Counted from the stretch's first letter, positions 1 through 9,814 are shown. The stretch: 64,000 nt of DNA from Bacillus sp. ZZV12-4809 (GCF_009849585.1 NZ_VCRN01000006.1:149039-213038), one strand, 5' to 3'. The notes: a model not told the origin generated them from the sequence alone. Numbers and translations are program-made.

Positions 1-18
1 CGCCACCGTGCTGGAGCG

Positions 19-53
19 CCCCTCATAGTTCTGATAGCTATAAGAGGGGTTTT
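19..53 (+). terminator. Rho-independent terminator-like hairpin
   Basis: CCCCTC (19-24) pairs with GAGGGG (44-49), with an inner ATAG/CTAT pair, followed by TTTT. It probably ends a plus-strand gene that lies off the left edge of the window. Confidence 0.55.
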
Positions 54-75
54 GAACAAGCCGTTTTATAAAGCC

Positions 76-106
76 AAAAAGCAAGCTTTTTTCCAGCTTG
101 CTTTTT
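76..106. terminator. Symmetric terminator hairpin
   Basis: AAAAAGCAAGCT (76-87) and AGCTTGCTTTTT (95-106) form a 12-bp perfect stem with a 7-nt loop. The A-run and T-run on either side allow termination in both directions. Confidence 0.7.
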
Positions 107-175
107 TGAAATATTCTCATTTGGAACCTTGCCAAAGCCTGACCATCTGCTTCCGAAAAAGGGTCCCGAACTGCT

Positions 176-216
176 AAAAGCGTGCTTTGAAGCAGCATTG
201 TTCAAAGCACGCTTTT
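176..216. terminator. Strong bidirectional terminator hairpin
   Basis: A 16-bp perfect stem (176-191 with 201-216, core AAAGCGTGCTTTGAA) has a 9-nt loop and terminal A/T runs. It lies downstream of the minus-strand SRPBCC gene that ends at 285 and probably terminates it. Confidence 0.75.
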
Positions 217-284
217 TAATAACTGGATTGCTCGATCACTCTTATGGGCCTAATCCTTTATAAACACACGAAAGGCTATAGATG

Positions 285-758
285 CTATTTAAATGATTCC
301 CTATATATATCACGCAGCTTAGCTGCATTATCATGCCACACAACGGGCTGATGATTAACAATTTGGCAAAATACATCCAGACATCTATGCCAACCTGCTG
401 CAGTGTTCACTGCCCATGAATCATCGTCAAAAGTATGGGTGAAGATCATTTTGCATCCTTTACCCTCTTCCTGCAATGAAATGTTTAACAGATCCTCAAC
501 TTCACGGAAACCAAATAAATATGGCGCTTCTAACTCTGTAATGATACCGGTATATGTCGTTCCTTCCCCATCGTCAAAAGCAATTTCACCGCCAAGTTTA
601 AGATCCATCTCCCCTGTTGCAAAAGGATACCATTTCGAAAAGTCACCAGGATTTGTGAGGACATGAAAAACATCTTCTGGGTTATGGAGAAAAAATCGTT
701 CAAATCCCAAAGCATAACGACCGTCAACTTTATGTAGTGTGCCATATTCATTCATCAT
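285..758 (-). CDS. SRPBCC (AHSA1/START-like) domain protein
   Basis: The 157-aa protein has the layout of the SRPBCC/AHSA1 ligand-binding fold: an N-terminal strand and helix with PEDVFHVLTNP, the GGEIAF and TYTGIITE strands, and a C-terminal long helix containing TAAGWHRCLDVF. Members bind hydrophobic ligands in a cavity, and the ligand here cannot be told. No signal peptide or membrane segment is seen, so it is probably cytosolic. AAGGAG sits 6 nt before the chosen ATG (758). It stands alone and is followed by the strong hairpin at 176-216. The family call is fairly secure; the function is unknown. Confidence 0.75.
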   Translation of the reverse strand: MMNEYGTLHKVDGRYALGFERFFLHNPEDVFHVLTNPGDFSKWYPFATGEMDLKLGGEIAFDDGEGTTYTGIITELEAPYLFGFREVEDLLNISLQEEGKGCKMIFTHTFDDDSWAVNTAAGWHRCLDVFCQIVNHQPVVWHDNAAKLRDIYRESFK

Positions 759-901
759 TTCATGCTCCTTTTTTAATCGCTATCCGCCTTTAATTTCAAC
801 CATTTCTGCAGGATTGTGCACTTAAAAATACAAACGTATGTTTCTTTATTATAATCAACTTTTACGATTCTTTAAACATCCTATTAGCCAGTCTGCTATT
901 C

Positions 902-945
902 AAAAAAAGAGGATATATGCCCGCCTATCGGACATAATATCCTCC
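902..945 (-). terminator. Terminator of the beta-glucoside PTS operon
   Basis: On the minus strand GAGGATA pairs with TATCCTC around a GC-rich loop and is followed by a run of seven T. It lies downstream of the phospho-beta-glucosidase gene. Confidence 0.6.
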
Positions 946-1001
946 TTATTAAAATAGTCTATTTAACTATGAAGGGTCTTACTGCAAGTAGAACCCTTAA
1001 T

Positions 1002-1124
1002 TCAGCTGTTTTTCAAAGCATGTTTCTGCGCTTCTCCTGGAAAAAATGAAGGAGCTTTACTCACACCAATTTCTTTACGTTTGTCTCTTTCACGAAACTC
1101 AAAGCTGCCAAACGAAGTGCTGGA
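1002..1124 (-). pseudogene. Possible short coding remnant
   Basis: The 759-1129 gap has no full gene. On the minus strand one frame stays open for 40 codons to a TGA at 1002-1004 (ending KAPSFFPGEAQKHALKNS). It has protein-like composition but no start codon or ribosome site. It could be a relic of a gene lost beside the PTS operon, or chance. I do not recognise the family. Confidence 0.2.
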
Positions 1125-1129
1125 TTAAA

Positions 1130-2623
<1,494 letters not shown>

Positions 2624-2676
2624 CTAGGTCCATCCTTTCTTTATTCAAAAGTAGATCACGAAACCATCATTTTTAT

Positions 2677-2706
2677 AAAAAAAAGCCCAGAATGTTGGGC
2701 TTTTAC
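2677..2706 (-). terminator. Intra-operon terminator or attenuator
   Basis: On the minus strand AAAAGCCCA pairs with TGGGCTTTT around a short loop and is followed by eight T. It lies between the IIA gene and the glucosidase gene of the same operon. It could lower readthrough into the hydrolase or be antiterminated. I see no clear RAT-type antiterminator sequence beside it. Confidence 0.65.
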
Positions 2707-2773
2707 ATGACCGATTTTTTTATTGCAGGTTTGAAGGCACTTAATGATTTACTGCCAGGTGCAGAGTTCGTTC

Positions 2774-3094
2774 TTAATCCTTTTTAATCAGCTTGTGCAA
2801 ATCAATTATTTCCCTGGCTAACTCTTTAAGAGTCAATGCAGTCATTAAGTGGTCTTGTGCATGAATCATAATGAGGGGAATCTCAAATTCAGATCCGCCT
2901 GCCTCTTTTTGAATTAAATCAGTTTGAACATGATGTGCTTCGTTGAAGGCTGAATCTGCTTCGTTCAATTTTGCTTCCGCTTCATCAAAATTTCCTTTTT
3001 TCGCTACTTGCATCGCTTCCATCGCGAGGCTTCTTGCATTCCCAGCATGCAGGATTAATTGAAATGCAAGACTGTAAAGTTCTTCTTTATTCAT
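2774..3094 (-). CDS. PTS lactose/cellobiose-family IIA component
   Basis: The 106-aa IIA protein passes phosphate from HPr to the IIB protein of the same operon. It has the all-helical lactose/cellobiose IIA pattern. The phospho-acceptor is most likely H78 in MIHAQDHLM, the family's conserved site. The length matches the family (100-110). It follows the IIC gene by 78 bp and precedes the glucosidase. The IIB-IIC-IIA-hydrolase order is the same as that of the Bacillus subtilis lic operon. The transported sugar is inferred to be a beta-glucoside such as cellobiose; chitobiose or lichenan products remain possible. Confidence 0.93.
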   Translation of the reverse strand: MNKEELYSLAFQLILHAGNARSLAMEAMQVAKKGNFDEAEAKLNEADSAFNEAHHVQTDLIQKEAGGSEFEIPLIMIHAQDHLMTALTLKELAREIIDLHKLIKKD

Positions 3095-3172
3095 GATGAT
3101 TAACAGCCTTTCATATAATTTACTAGGAAAAGAAGATTCCCTTTCCTGCCATTTTGGTTACCCATTAAATGT

Positions 3173-4507
3173 TTAAGCGATATGTTCTTTTCCGCCTGTG
3201 TTCATCGCATCTTCTTCTCTCTTCTTCGCTCGATCATATATTTTGAAGAATGGTGTATAGATTAAGAAAGAAATAAGAATGTTCACCATATTCATCACGG
3301 CCCCTGAAATATGCCCGCCACTAGCCAGATAACCGGAGATAATAGGCGGCATTGTCCAAGGTACGGCTATACCTACTGGCTTTGCTACTAATCCCATATC
3401 CATTCCAATGAAAGTTACAATAACTGTTACGATTGAAGTAAGGACGAAGGGAAGGATCATGATTGGATTTAACACAATCGGCATGCCAAAGATTAATGGC
3501 TCATTAATATTAAAGATACCAGGTCCAAGTGCCAAGCGGCCAAGATTTTTCATTTGCTTGGATTTAGCAAACAATACCATTGATAGAACCAATCCAAACG
3601 TTACGCCCGTTCCGCCGATGTGAATGAAGTTATCCCAGAATTGCTGCGTAACAATGTGAGGCAGAGGTTCACCCGCCTGATAGGCAGTCATATTGTCACC
3701 CATGGCACCAAACCAGATTGGTTCCATTACACTTTTTACAATGTTTGTACCATGTAATCCAGTAGACCATAGAACCGTTACGAATAACTCAGCAACAATC
3801 GTTCCGCCCAGAGTAAGGCCAACCATTTTTAACGGGTCACCTAACACGATGGTTACTAAATCATTGATACTTTCATAAGGAGTCAATTCAACAAGCAAGC
3901 GGATTACCCAAACCGTCACCAATACAAAAAGCCCCGGAATTAAAGAAGCAAATGATTTACCCACACTTGGCGGTACACCTGCCGGCATTTTTATCACAAT
4001 ATCTTTTTTGACGACCCAGCGATAAATTTCAGTTGATAAAATAGCAAAAAGTAAGGCAACAAACAACCCTTTACTGCTCAAGAAGGCTTTTGAAATGGCT
4101 CCCGTTACCAGAACTCCTTCAGCATCAGCTGGGGTAAAGGTGAAACTGAACGGTGTTGTTAACAGGAACGCGGCAATGGAAATAGTACCCGCACTCATCG
4201 CATCAAGCTTATAACTTTCTGCTAACCGGTATGCTACCGCGAATGCTGCAATAATGGACATGATATTGAAGGTGGCATCAACTGGATAGGATAGTTTTGC
4301 AGCCCAGCTGGGACCAAAAATGGACGTCATCCAATCGGCATATCCCGGAATTGGAAAGTTAGCAATGATTAAGAAAATTGAACCGATTACAATGAATGGC
4401 ATCGTTGCAATAAGGCCATCGCGAAGAGCCAATAAGTGTCTTTGCCCGCCAATCTTTGCTGCAACAGGCATAACTTTCTCTTCTAGAAAGCTATTGAATT
4501 TGCTCAT
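3173..4507 (-). CDS. PTS cellobiose-family IIC permease
   Basis: This 444-aa integral membrane protein forms the sugar channel of the PTS. It starts like family members (MSKFNSFLEEKVMPVAAKIG, then a hydrophobic segment near residue 35) and has roughly ten hydrophobic segments. Conserved IIC stretches include GPGIFNINEPLIFGMPIVLNP in the C-terminal half, the sugar-binding region of this family. It lies 21 bp after the IIB gene, so the two are probably co-transcribed. Its specificity cannot be read directly, and the neighbouring phospho-beta-glucosidase points to beta-glucosides. Confidence 0.94.
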   Translation of the reverse strand: MSKFNSFLEEKVMPVAAKIGGQRHLLALRDGLIATMPFIVIGSIFLIIANFPIPGYADWMTSIFGPSWAAKLSYPVDATFNIMSIIAAFAVAYRLAESYKLDAMSAGTISIAAFLLTTPFSFTFTPADAEGVLVTGAISKAFLSSKGLFVALLFAILSTEIYRWVVKKDIVIKMPAGVPPSVGKSFASLIPGLFVLVTVWVIRLLVELTPYESINDLVTIVLGDPLKMVGLTLGGTIVAELFVTVLWSTGLHGTNIVKSVMEPIWFGAMGDNMTAYQAGEPLPHIVTQQFWDNFIHIGGTGVTFGLVLSMVLFAKSKQMKNLGRLALGPGIFNINEPLIFGMPIVLNPIMILPFVLTSIVTVIVTFIGMDMGLVAKPVGIAVPWTMPPIISGYLASGGHISGAVMNMVNILISFLIYTPFFKIYDRAKKREEDAMNTGGKEHIA

Positions 4508-4528
4508 CTTGTTACTTCCCCTCTTAAA

Positions 4529-4837
4529 CTATTTTTTATTTACTAGGTTTATAGCTGTTTTCAGAACTTCAGCCCCATCACACATCCCGTAGTGAACTGG
4601 GTTGATTGCCTCAACGGGAATATTCTTTTCTTCCCCTAATGTTTTCATTTTTGGAAGCAGAAACCGGACTTGCGGCCCTAAGAGAAGGACATCTGCATTG
4701 TCAACGTGGAGATTGACCTGATTGGCTGGGACTGCCCAGATTTTCCCTTCAACACCTTGTTCTTCTGCTGCCTTTTCCATTTTAGTCACCAGCAAACTCG
4801 TACTCATCCCTGCTGCACAGCATAATAAAATATTCAT
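4529..4837 (-). CDS. PTS lactose/cellobiose-family IIB component
   Basis: The 102-aa IIB protein receives phosphate on a cysteine and gives it to the sugar crossing IIC. The active Cys is in [11 protein letters not shown] near the N-terminus, most likely C7, with the P-loop AAGMSTS of the family. It is the first gene of the operon. Its upstream region (4838-5070) carries a catabolite-response element and a perfect 30-bp palindrome, so expression is probably repressed by CcpA and activated by the PRD regulator next door. The ribosome site AGGAGG lies just before the ATG. Confidence 0.94.
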   Translation of the reverse strand: MNILLCCAAGMSTSLLVTKMEKAAEEQGVEGKIWAVPANQVNLHVDNADVLLLGPQVRFLLPKMKTLGEEKNIPVEAINPVHYGMCDGAEVLKTAINLVNKK

Positions 4838-4946
4838 TCCTTTTTACCTCCTATATAATAAAAATGGTTTTTGAAAAGTATGTAGCCTATTTCTCTAAGC
4901 TGTATAGAATGCTTTCCTTTTGTCTCTTTCTATTTACAGTTTATTT

Positions 4947-4959
4947 TGAAAGCGTTTCA
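4947..4959. promoter_or_regulatory. Catabolite-response element (cre) for CcpA
   Basis: TGAAAGCGTTTCA is a perfect palindrome around the central CG and fits the Bacillus cre consensus. It is about 110 bp upstream of the IIB start. It implies repression of the beta-glucoside operon when preferred sugars are present. Confidence 0.85.
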
Positions 4960-4970
4960 TTTTACAGAAA

Positions 4971-5000
4971 GGATTTTTCCGTTACGTAACGGAAAAATCC
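4971..5000. promoter_or_regulatory. Perfect 30-bp palindrome, candidate activator operator
   Basis: The left arm GGATTTTTCCGTTAC (4971-4985) is the exact reverse complement of the right arm (4986-5000), with no spacer. It lies 12 bp beyond the cre box, between the IIB gene and the end of the regulator gene. It may be the binding site of the PRD activator. A terminator role for the regulator is less likely, since no T-run follows either arm. Binding is inferred. Confidence 0.6.
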
Positions 5001-5070
5001 TGAACGCCCTTGTTTATTCCGGCAAAAAGGAGTATCCCTTTTGGAATACTCCTTTGCAAAACTACTCGTT

Positions 5071-6993
5071 TTAACAATCATTTAATAGTTTTATTATTTC
5101 TTCAGCTGAACCGCACTTTAGCACCCTTTGGACCATAGCACTGTTTTCAATAAGCATAATAAGCCTTCTATACATCCGTTCCAGATCATCACCAGGCTCT
5201 TTTCGAACATTTAATAAACAGACAAATTGAACCATCTGTTTATCAGCCCATTCAACAGGCTTTTTTAATGTGCACACAGTCCAAAATGTTTCTTCTGTTT
5301 CCGGTGTAAGCGGGTGAGGGACGGCGACAAGGTTTCCAAAGCTGGTTGGAGCCAATGCCTCCCTCTCGAGCACTGAATCTGCATAATTTTCAGATACTAA
5401 TTTTTGTTTGTATAACTCTTCACACATAAAACGGATGACGCTTTCTTTATCCTCAAACTTTTTATGAATAAAAACTCTGGATTTGTCTAAGTAGCTTTGT
5501 TCCTCGTACCCGTTTACAGACGATAAGCCCTCCCGGATACTGGCAATATCACCTTCACCTAAAAAGGTATTGACGACCTGTACAGGGACGCCCAAATCTC
5601 CTTTTAACGGTATTGTGCTAATAATAAAATCGATTGAGGACAAGTCGTATTCATTCAGCTGATAATAATTAGTGGTTGCCACAATATCGAGTTCATCTTT
5701 AAATTCATTTTTCAAGCGGTAGAACAATAGCCTGGCGCTTCCCACGCCTGAAGCACACACAACAATGACCCGTTTGGCCTTCTTTTGCAATGTCTTCACT
5801 CTTTCTAATGCCACGCCTATATGTATGGCAATATAGGCAATTTCGTGTTCTCCCACTTCAACGCCCAAATACTCTCCAATACATTTGCTGGCTATGGCCG
5901 CTCCCTCAAATGCGCTTGGGTATTTCCTTTTGATGTCGTCTAATAAGGGGTTCCGAATGTTCATATTGTAGCGTAATCGATTCATCGCAGGCCGAATGTG
6001 CAAAGTCAGTGCTTGAATGAATTCCGAGTCATCGTGAAAATCCCAATTCAGTTCCGTTTTCAGTCTTTCCAGCATGCACTGAATCATCGTACCCAGCTCA
6101 TCGAATTTACTAAATTCATTCAAGGTATTCTTATGAATTAATTTTGTCCCTAACAAATGGACAATAATATAATCAATTTCAGCAAGGGGGAAATGCTGTC
6201 CGGTAAATTCCTCTACTTCCTTCACAATTTCATTTGCTACTATACTTTCAAAAGGATATTTCCCGGTTAGATCATGTTCAAGGTTTTTAATAACAAACCC
6301 TTCTTCAATTCTCTTACATCCAATGGTGATATGGGTCGCTAAATTCTCGAGTGCTATATCAGAGATTTCAAATTTGTATTCATTTACTTTTTTGATGATG
6401 ATTTCCTTTATCTTTTCAAACAGCTTTTTGTCCAAAAGCTGCAAAGACTTGCTGTCAATGTTTAAGTTGCTGCTTCTGCTGATAATATGATTTGAAAAGC
6501 ATAGCCGCCTCATATATTCGTCGCCTTCGACACGCGTGCCATGATGAGGTTTGGAAATTAATTTCAGCTGATAGCTTTCCAGTATTTCGCGGACGATTTT
6601 TAAGTCACTTTGCAGTTTAGGCTTAGAAACAAACAGATCTTCCTCAAGACTTTCCAATTTGATTAAATCCTTTTCCTGCAAAAAACGCTTTAATATATAT
6701 AAGACCCGATTTTCCTGTATGGAGAAATCTGATTTAGAGTCATCGATCGATTCCGCTGCATTATGTGTGAACACACTCTCAAACAGGCTATAATCCTTTA
6801 TTTCTAAGAGATAGCCCTTACCGCGCACCGATTCAATAGCGATCCCTAATAAGCTTTGTGATTGAAGTTCTTTGATCTCGGTTCGGATCGTTCTATCACT
6901 TACACCAAGTTCTTTTGCCATCCATTCAGCTGTAACAGGTTCAGTTGACTTCATTAAAGACAGCACAATATCCTTTTGCCGTTTTGTAACCAT
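5071..6993 (-). CDS. PRD-type PTS-regulated transcriptional activator (LicR/ManR-like)
   Basis: The 640-aa regulator has, in order: an HTH (residues 5-60, EWMAKELGVSDRTIRTEIKEL), a second Mga-like helix-turn-helix region (about 95-185), two PTS-regulation domains (about 190-290 and 300-410), an EIIB-like domain (KRVIVVCASGVGSARLL, with phospho-Cys) and an EIIA-like domain (LVAVPHPLTPE, with phospho-His). This layout is that of LicR/ManR/MtlR activators. Phosphorylation by HPr and by the cognate IIB tunes their activity. It is immediately upstream of, and in the same direction as, the PTS operon it most likely controls. AGGGGG precedes the ATG. The symbol is withheld because LicR and related activators cannot be told apart here. 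Confidence 0.9.
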   Translation of the reverse strand: MVTKRQKDIVLSLMKSTEPVTAEWMAKELGVSDRTIRTEIKELQSQSLLGIAIESVRGKGYLLEIKDYSLFESVFTHNAAESIDDSKSDFSIQENRVLYILKRFLQEKDLIKLESLEEDLFVSKPKLQSDLKIVREILESYQLKLISKPHHGTRVEGDEYMRRLCFSNHIISRSSNLNIDSKSLQLLDKKLFEKIKEIIIKKVNEYKFEISDIALENLATHITIGCKRIEEGFVIKNLEHDLTGKYPFESIVANEIVKEVEEFTGQHFPLAEIDYIIVHLLGTKLIHKNTLNEFSKFDELGTMIQCMLERLKTELNWDFHDDSEFIQALTLHIRPAMNRLRYNMNIRNPLLDDIKRKYPSAFEGAAIASKCIGEYLGVEVGEHEIAYIAIHIGVALERVKTLQKKAKRVIVVCASGVGSARLLFYRLKNEFKDELDIVATTNYYQLNEYDLSSIDFIISTIPLKGDLGVPVQVVNTFLGEGDIASIREGLSSVNGYEEQSYLDKSRVFIHKKFEDKESVIRFMCEELYKQKLVSENYADSVLEREALAPTSFGNLVAVPHPLTPETEETFWTVCTLKKPVEWADKQMVQFVCLLNVRKEPGDDLERMYRRLIMLIENSAMVQRVLKCGSAEEIIKLLNDC

Positions 6994-7244
6994 CCTTCTA
7001 TCCCCCTTTCTTTATGCCTTTTTTTGGCTCTTTTCGTATTTAAAGTTGTGTTTTGGCCTATTTATACTGTCTGATATCCGTACCATGCTGCCCAGTGAAC
7101 CGCGGGAAATTGAATACGCTTCCCTGGGTAAGTTTGAAAAGGGCCATTTTAACTGATATCCATCCTACTTTATATTTTCCTATCAGAATCGTTCTGTCAA
7201 GGTCAGTGAACAGGGGCATTATTAGATAGATGAATTAAAAATAG

Positions 7245-7289
7245 AAAAAGTGCCGTTTCCCTTTATAACATTTGGGTTCGGCACTTTTT
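7245..7289. terminator. Bidirectional terminator, also present near 16.45 kb
   Basis: AAAAAGTGCCG pairs with CGGCACTTTTT around a 23-nt loop. The 6994-7341 gap otherwise holds no gene. Just before the hairpin a short plus-strand frame ends in VSEQGHY and stop (to 7225), resembling the DUF2075 tail VAENREVY at 16.4 kb. The hairpin and flanks are homologous to 16414-16640. Confidence 0.7.
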
Positions 7290-7341
7290 ATTATTACTAC
7301 TCTGCATGGTTTACCGGTTTTCTATTATTCTATTATTTACA

Positions 7342-7833
7342 TTACCCTGCTGAGGAAGCTGCCGCTTGGTCGGCCTTCACACAATCGATGGCAACAACAA
7401 GTGCAATCATAATGGCTTCCATCGCTTCATCTATAATCTGAATCTTGTAGCTGTCCCCCCAAGTAAACCACTCTTTGTTCACTTTCCCTACAACTTCACC
7501 ATGCTGTAAAACCTGAAAATCCATATCCCACCAATTACCAAGAACTTCAATGCCTGCCCCATCAATCGTATAGCGTGCTTTAAAGAAGGATAACTCCTTC
7601 TTAATCGTCAGCACCTCTCGGCCATTTACCTCTACAAAGAATTTTGGTAAAAAACTAAATACCTTTTTCGTAATGAGAGCTATATCCTCTCTTGCTGTAT
7701 TCATAATAGAGAACGTCTTTGGAATTTGCATAAAACTTCCCTCAACGTAATAGACATCGTTCTCCTGCTGATCCCTTACCGTAAACTTGCCGCTAAGACT
7801 GAATACCTTTTGTTTTATATAAAGCTGCCTCAC
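7342..7833 (-). CDS. LURF-one-related (LOR/YxjI-like) protein
   Basis: This 163-aa protein belongs to the LURF-one-related family. It has the N-terminal MRQLYIKQKVFSLSGKFTVRD, central repeated beta-strands (FFVEVNGREVLTIKKE, FFKARYTIDGAGIEVLGNWW) and a C-terminal hydrophobic helix (IIDEAMEAIMIALVVAIDCV). This is the beta-barrel-with-helix architecture shared with tubby and scramblase folds. The function is unknown. I chose the GTG at 7833 because AAAGGGGG lies 7 nt before it; an upstream ATG adds 13 residues but lacks a ribosome site. The last part of the gene has a degenerate copy at 16.55-16.64 kb. Confidence 0.8.
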   Translation of the reverse strand: MRQLYIKQKVFSLSGKFTVRDQQENDVYYVEGSFMQIPKTFSIMNTAREDIALITKKVFSFLPKFFVEVNGREVLTIKKELSFFKARYTIDGAGIEVLGNWWDMDFQVLQHGEVVGKVNKEWFTWGDSYKIQIIDEAMEAIMIALVVAIDCVKADQAAASSAG

Positions 7834-7915
7834 TTTATAACCCCCTTTGTATAACATATTACGAATTAGCATAATATTGTTCTAACTGATACACCCAGAA
7901 GCAAAACATTAAGAT

Positions 7916-8182
7916 ATGAAAAATAGTTCGTCAATCATTATCGGTTTAGCCATTATAAGAGGGTTCACGATAGTAGGTTCATTTCAATTATCTGCATTTG
8001 GCAAGGAATCTTCAAGCTCAGATAACAATGAATATAGATATGAGTTAGTTCCTGCAAATGAGCATAATATCATCACCTTCGATAAGAGGACTGGTGAATA
8101 TTGGTGCAAGTTTATACCAAGTGATGAAGGTCCTGCAGATTGGGAAAAAGGTGATTCTCCAATAAAAAAAAGTGACAAATAG
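7916..8182 (+). CDS. Small exported or membrane-anchored hypothetical protein
   Basis: This 88-aa protein has a hydrophobic N-terminus (SSSIIIGLAIIRGFTIVGSF) that could be a signal or anchor, then a polar domain (RYELVPANEHNIITFDKRTG, EYWCKFIPSDEGPADWEKGD). The FDKRTGEYWxKFIPSDEGPxDWE pattern looks like a small Bacillus hypothetical family as far as I recall. No function is known. The ribosome site is weak. A short hairpin with seven T (8188-8220) follows. It reads toward oriC, unlike most genes here, which fits accessory DNA. Confidence 0.6.
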   Translation: MKNSSSIIIGLAIIRGFTIVGSFQLSAFGKESSSSDNNEYRYELVPANEHNIITFDKRTGEYWCKFIPSDEGPADWEKGDSPIKKSDK

Positions 8183-8187
8183 TAAAC

Positions 8188-8220
8188 GCATTACCCGCCT
8201 TTAAAGAGGAGGGTTTTTTT
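8188..8220 (+). terminator. Terminator after the small exported protein
   Basis: ACCCGCCT and AGGAGGGT form an imperfect stem followed by a run of seven T. The 8183-8371 gap contains nothing else I can identify. Confidence 0.5.
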
Positions 8221-8371
8221 ATGCTTTTAACAACGCTGCAGCAAGCATTTGTTTGTCCCACAGAAAAATAGTGAAGTGTCTTTTCATTCACCTCGAAACA
8301 GTTTGGTAATAACAGATCACGCCTATTCATAAAATTTTTATAAGAAAGTAATAACAAGGAGCGTGAAGCTG

Positions 8372-9781
8372 TTGAAAAAAGTAAGGGTTCGTTTACGGCC
8401 CATTGTCAGCAGGATTAATTTGCCTACCGTTTTAAGAACAGCTAAACTTCCGGGTGACTCTGTTGAAAGATTGTTTATTGCAACCCAGGTGGGGGAGATC
8501 TTTTACATAGGAAACGGAGATATTCGAACTTTTTTAGATATTCGGCCGAACGTAATCGAACTGGGAGCTTCAGGTGGCGGGTATGATGAACGGGGATTGC
8601 TGGGGCTGGCATTTCACCCGGATTTTTATTATAACGGGCTGTTTTATCTTCATTATTCCGTAAATGGGACACAAGGACCTGGTGCATTGCAGGATTCCTT
8701 TAAACCTGACCCGTGTGATCCTAAAACGTTAAACCTGAGGTGGGAAAATAGAAATACTCAATTTGATCATATTGATACAGTTGAAGAATGGATTTTACAA
8801 TCAAACGGTCCCCAAAAACGGCGGACCTTGCTTAACTTAAGAAGACCTTTTGCCAATCATAATGGGGTCAATAGCTTGAACTTTTCACCTGAATCGGGAA
8901 AACTTGTTTTAACAACCGGTGATGGCGGATCAGGCTATGATCCTTTTAATTTAAGTCAGGATCTTATGGAGATTGCAGGTAAAATCATTGAAATTGACGT
9001 ATCTCAGAATATTTTTATCGCTAACCCACCCGCTGTCACACGTTTTAATGAGCTTCCTGTTCCTGTTCAGGGGTCCCTTTCGGTAATGGCCAAAGGGGTT
9101 CGCAATATTCCTGGCATTTCATTTCAAAGATTTAATTATCAATATATAAAATACGCAGGAAATGTCGGACAGGATTTAGTAGAATCCATTTTTTCATTTA
9201 TTCATTATAAACCCATACCTGTTACCCAGCTCACTCAAGCTTCTTTACGGAACACTGAACCTAACCAAAGGGGATTGATTAACTTTGGCTGGCGGGGATG
9301 GGAAGGTGCACTTCCCACTTCGTTTATAAGGGGCTGCGCGAATGATTCAAGTCTGGATGAGAAAACACTGGCTTTTTACAATGAAGCCATCAAAACTTCA
9401 GTGATTCGTCTTCCGCCATTAACCTGTTATTATCACCAGGATCCCAGACCCGATAAGTTTGAAGGAACTGCCCTTACAGGAGTCGTGCCTTATATGGGGT
9501 ATGAAATCCCCGATTTAACGGGAGCTGTTTTGTTTACCGATCTTGTTCGGAAAGGAGCTCAGCCTCCTGCTAGAGGAGTTTTAGCTTATACCAGAGTAAG
9601 AACAGATGGCGTACTGAATGATTACAGTATGATTGATATCGATGATCCATTTGGCTCCCAGCCTGCTTTTTATGTTAGTCTGGGATCTAATCAGGATCAA
9701 ACCAGATTATTTTTAGGGGTAAATGGTTCTATGAGGGTGACTGAGTTTAACCAAGGGACTGTTTTTGAAATTGTTCCATAG
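8372..9781 (+). CDS. PQQ-dependent sugar dehydrogenase-like beta-propeller protein
   Basis: This protein of about 469 aa resembles the glucose/sorbosone dehydrogenase (soluble GDH, HHIP-like) propeller family. Supporting motifs are YDERGLLGLAFHPDFYYNG, FANHNGVNSLNFSPESGKLV, TTGDGGSGYDPFNLSQDLME and AGKIIEIDV. Classical members use PQQ and calcium to oxidise sugars or aldehydes in the periplasm or outside the cell. Here no signal peptide is seen (basic N-terminus KKVRVRLRPIV), and PQQ synthesis is not usual in Bacillus, so catalysis is uncertain. I chose TTG at 8372 because AAGGAG is 10 nt upstream; a GTG at 8363 sits too close. It stands alone on the plus strand. Confidence 0.75.
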   Translation: MKKVRVRLRPIVSRINLPTVLRTAKLPGDSVERLFIATQVGEIFYIGNGDIRTFLDIRPNVIELGASGGGYDERGLLGLAFHPDFYYNGLFYLHYSVNGTQGPGALQDSFKPDPCDPKTLNLRWENRNTQFDHIDTVEEWILQSNGPQKRRTLLNLRRPFANHNGVNSLNFSPESGKLVLTTGDGGSGYDPFNLSQDLMEIAGKIIEIDVSQNIFIANPPAVTRFNELPVPVQGSLSVMAKGVRNIPGISFQRFNYQYIKYAGNVGQDLVESIFSFIHYKPIPVTQLTQASLRNTEPNQRGLINFGWRGWEGALPTSFIRGCANDSSLDEKTLAFYNEAIKTSVIRLPPLTCYYHQDPRPDKFEGTALTGVVPYMGYEIPDLTGAVLFTDLVRKGAQPPARGVLAYTRVRTDGVLNDYSMIDIDDPFGSQPAFYVSLGSNQDQTRLFLGVNGSMRVTEFNQGTVFEIVP

Positions 9782-9786
9782 TCCTG

Positions 9787-9813
9787 AAAAAAAGGGGAGC
9801 TAATCGTCCCCTT
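9787..9813. terminator. Convergent bidirectional terminator
   Basis: AAGGGGA pairs with TCCCCTT around an 8-nt loop. It sits between the convergent propeller gene and the thiamine-diphosphate enzyme gene. Confidence 0.6.
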
Positions 9814-9814
9814 C

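Noticed and set aside
2624..2773. RAT/antiterminator site at the intra-operon hairpin
   Set aside because: I could not find a GGATTGTTACTGC-type sequence overlapping the hairpin, and the regulator is an HTH-type activator, not a BglG-type RNA-binding protein.
7081..7156. Short plus-strand frame EPREIEYASLGKFEKGHFN
   Set aside because: It is about 25 codons of protein-like sequence without start, ribosome site or known family; it was too short to call.
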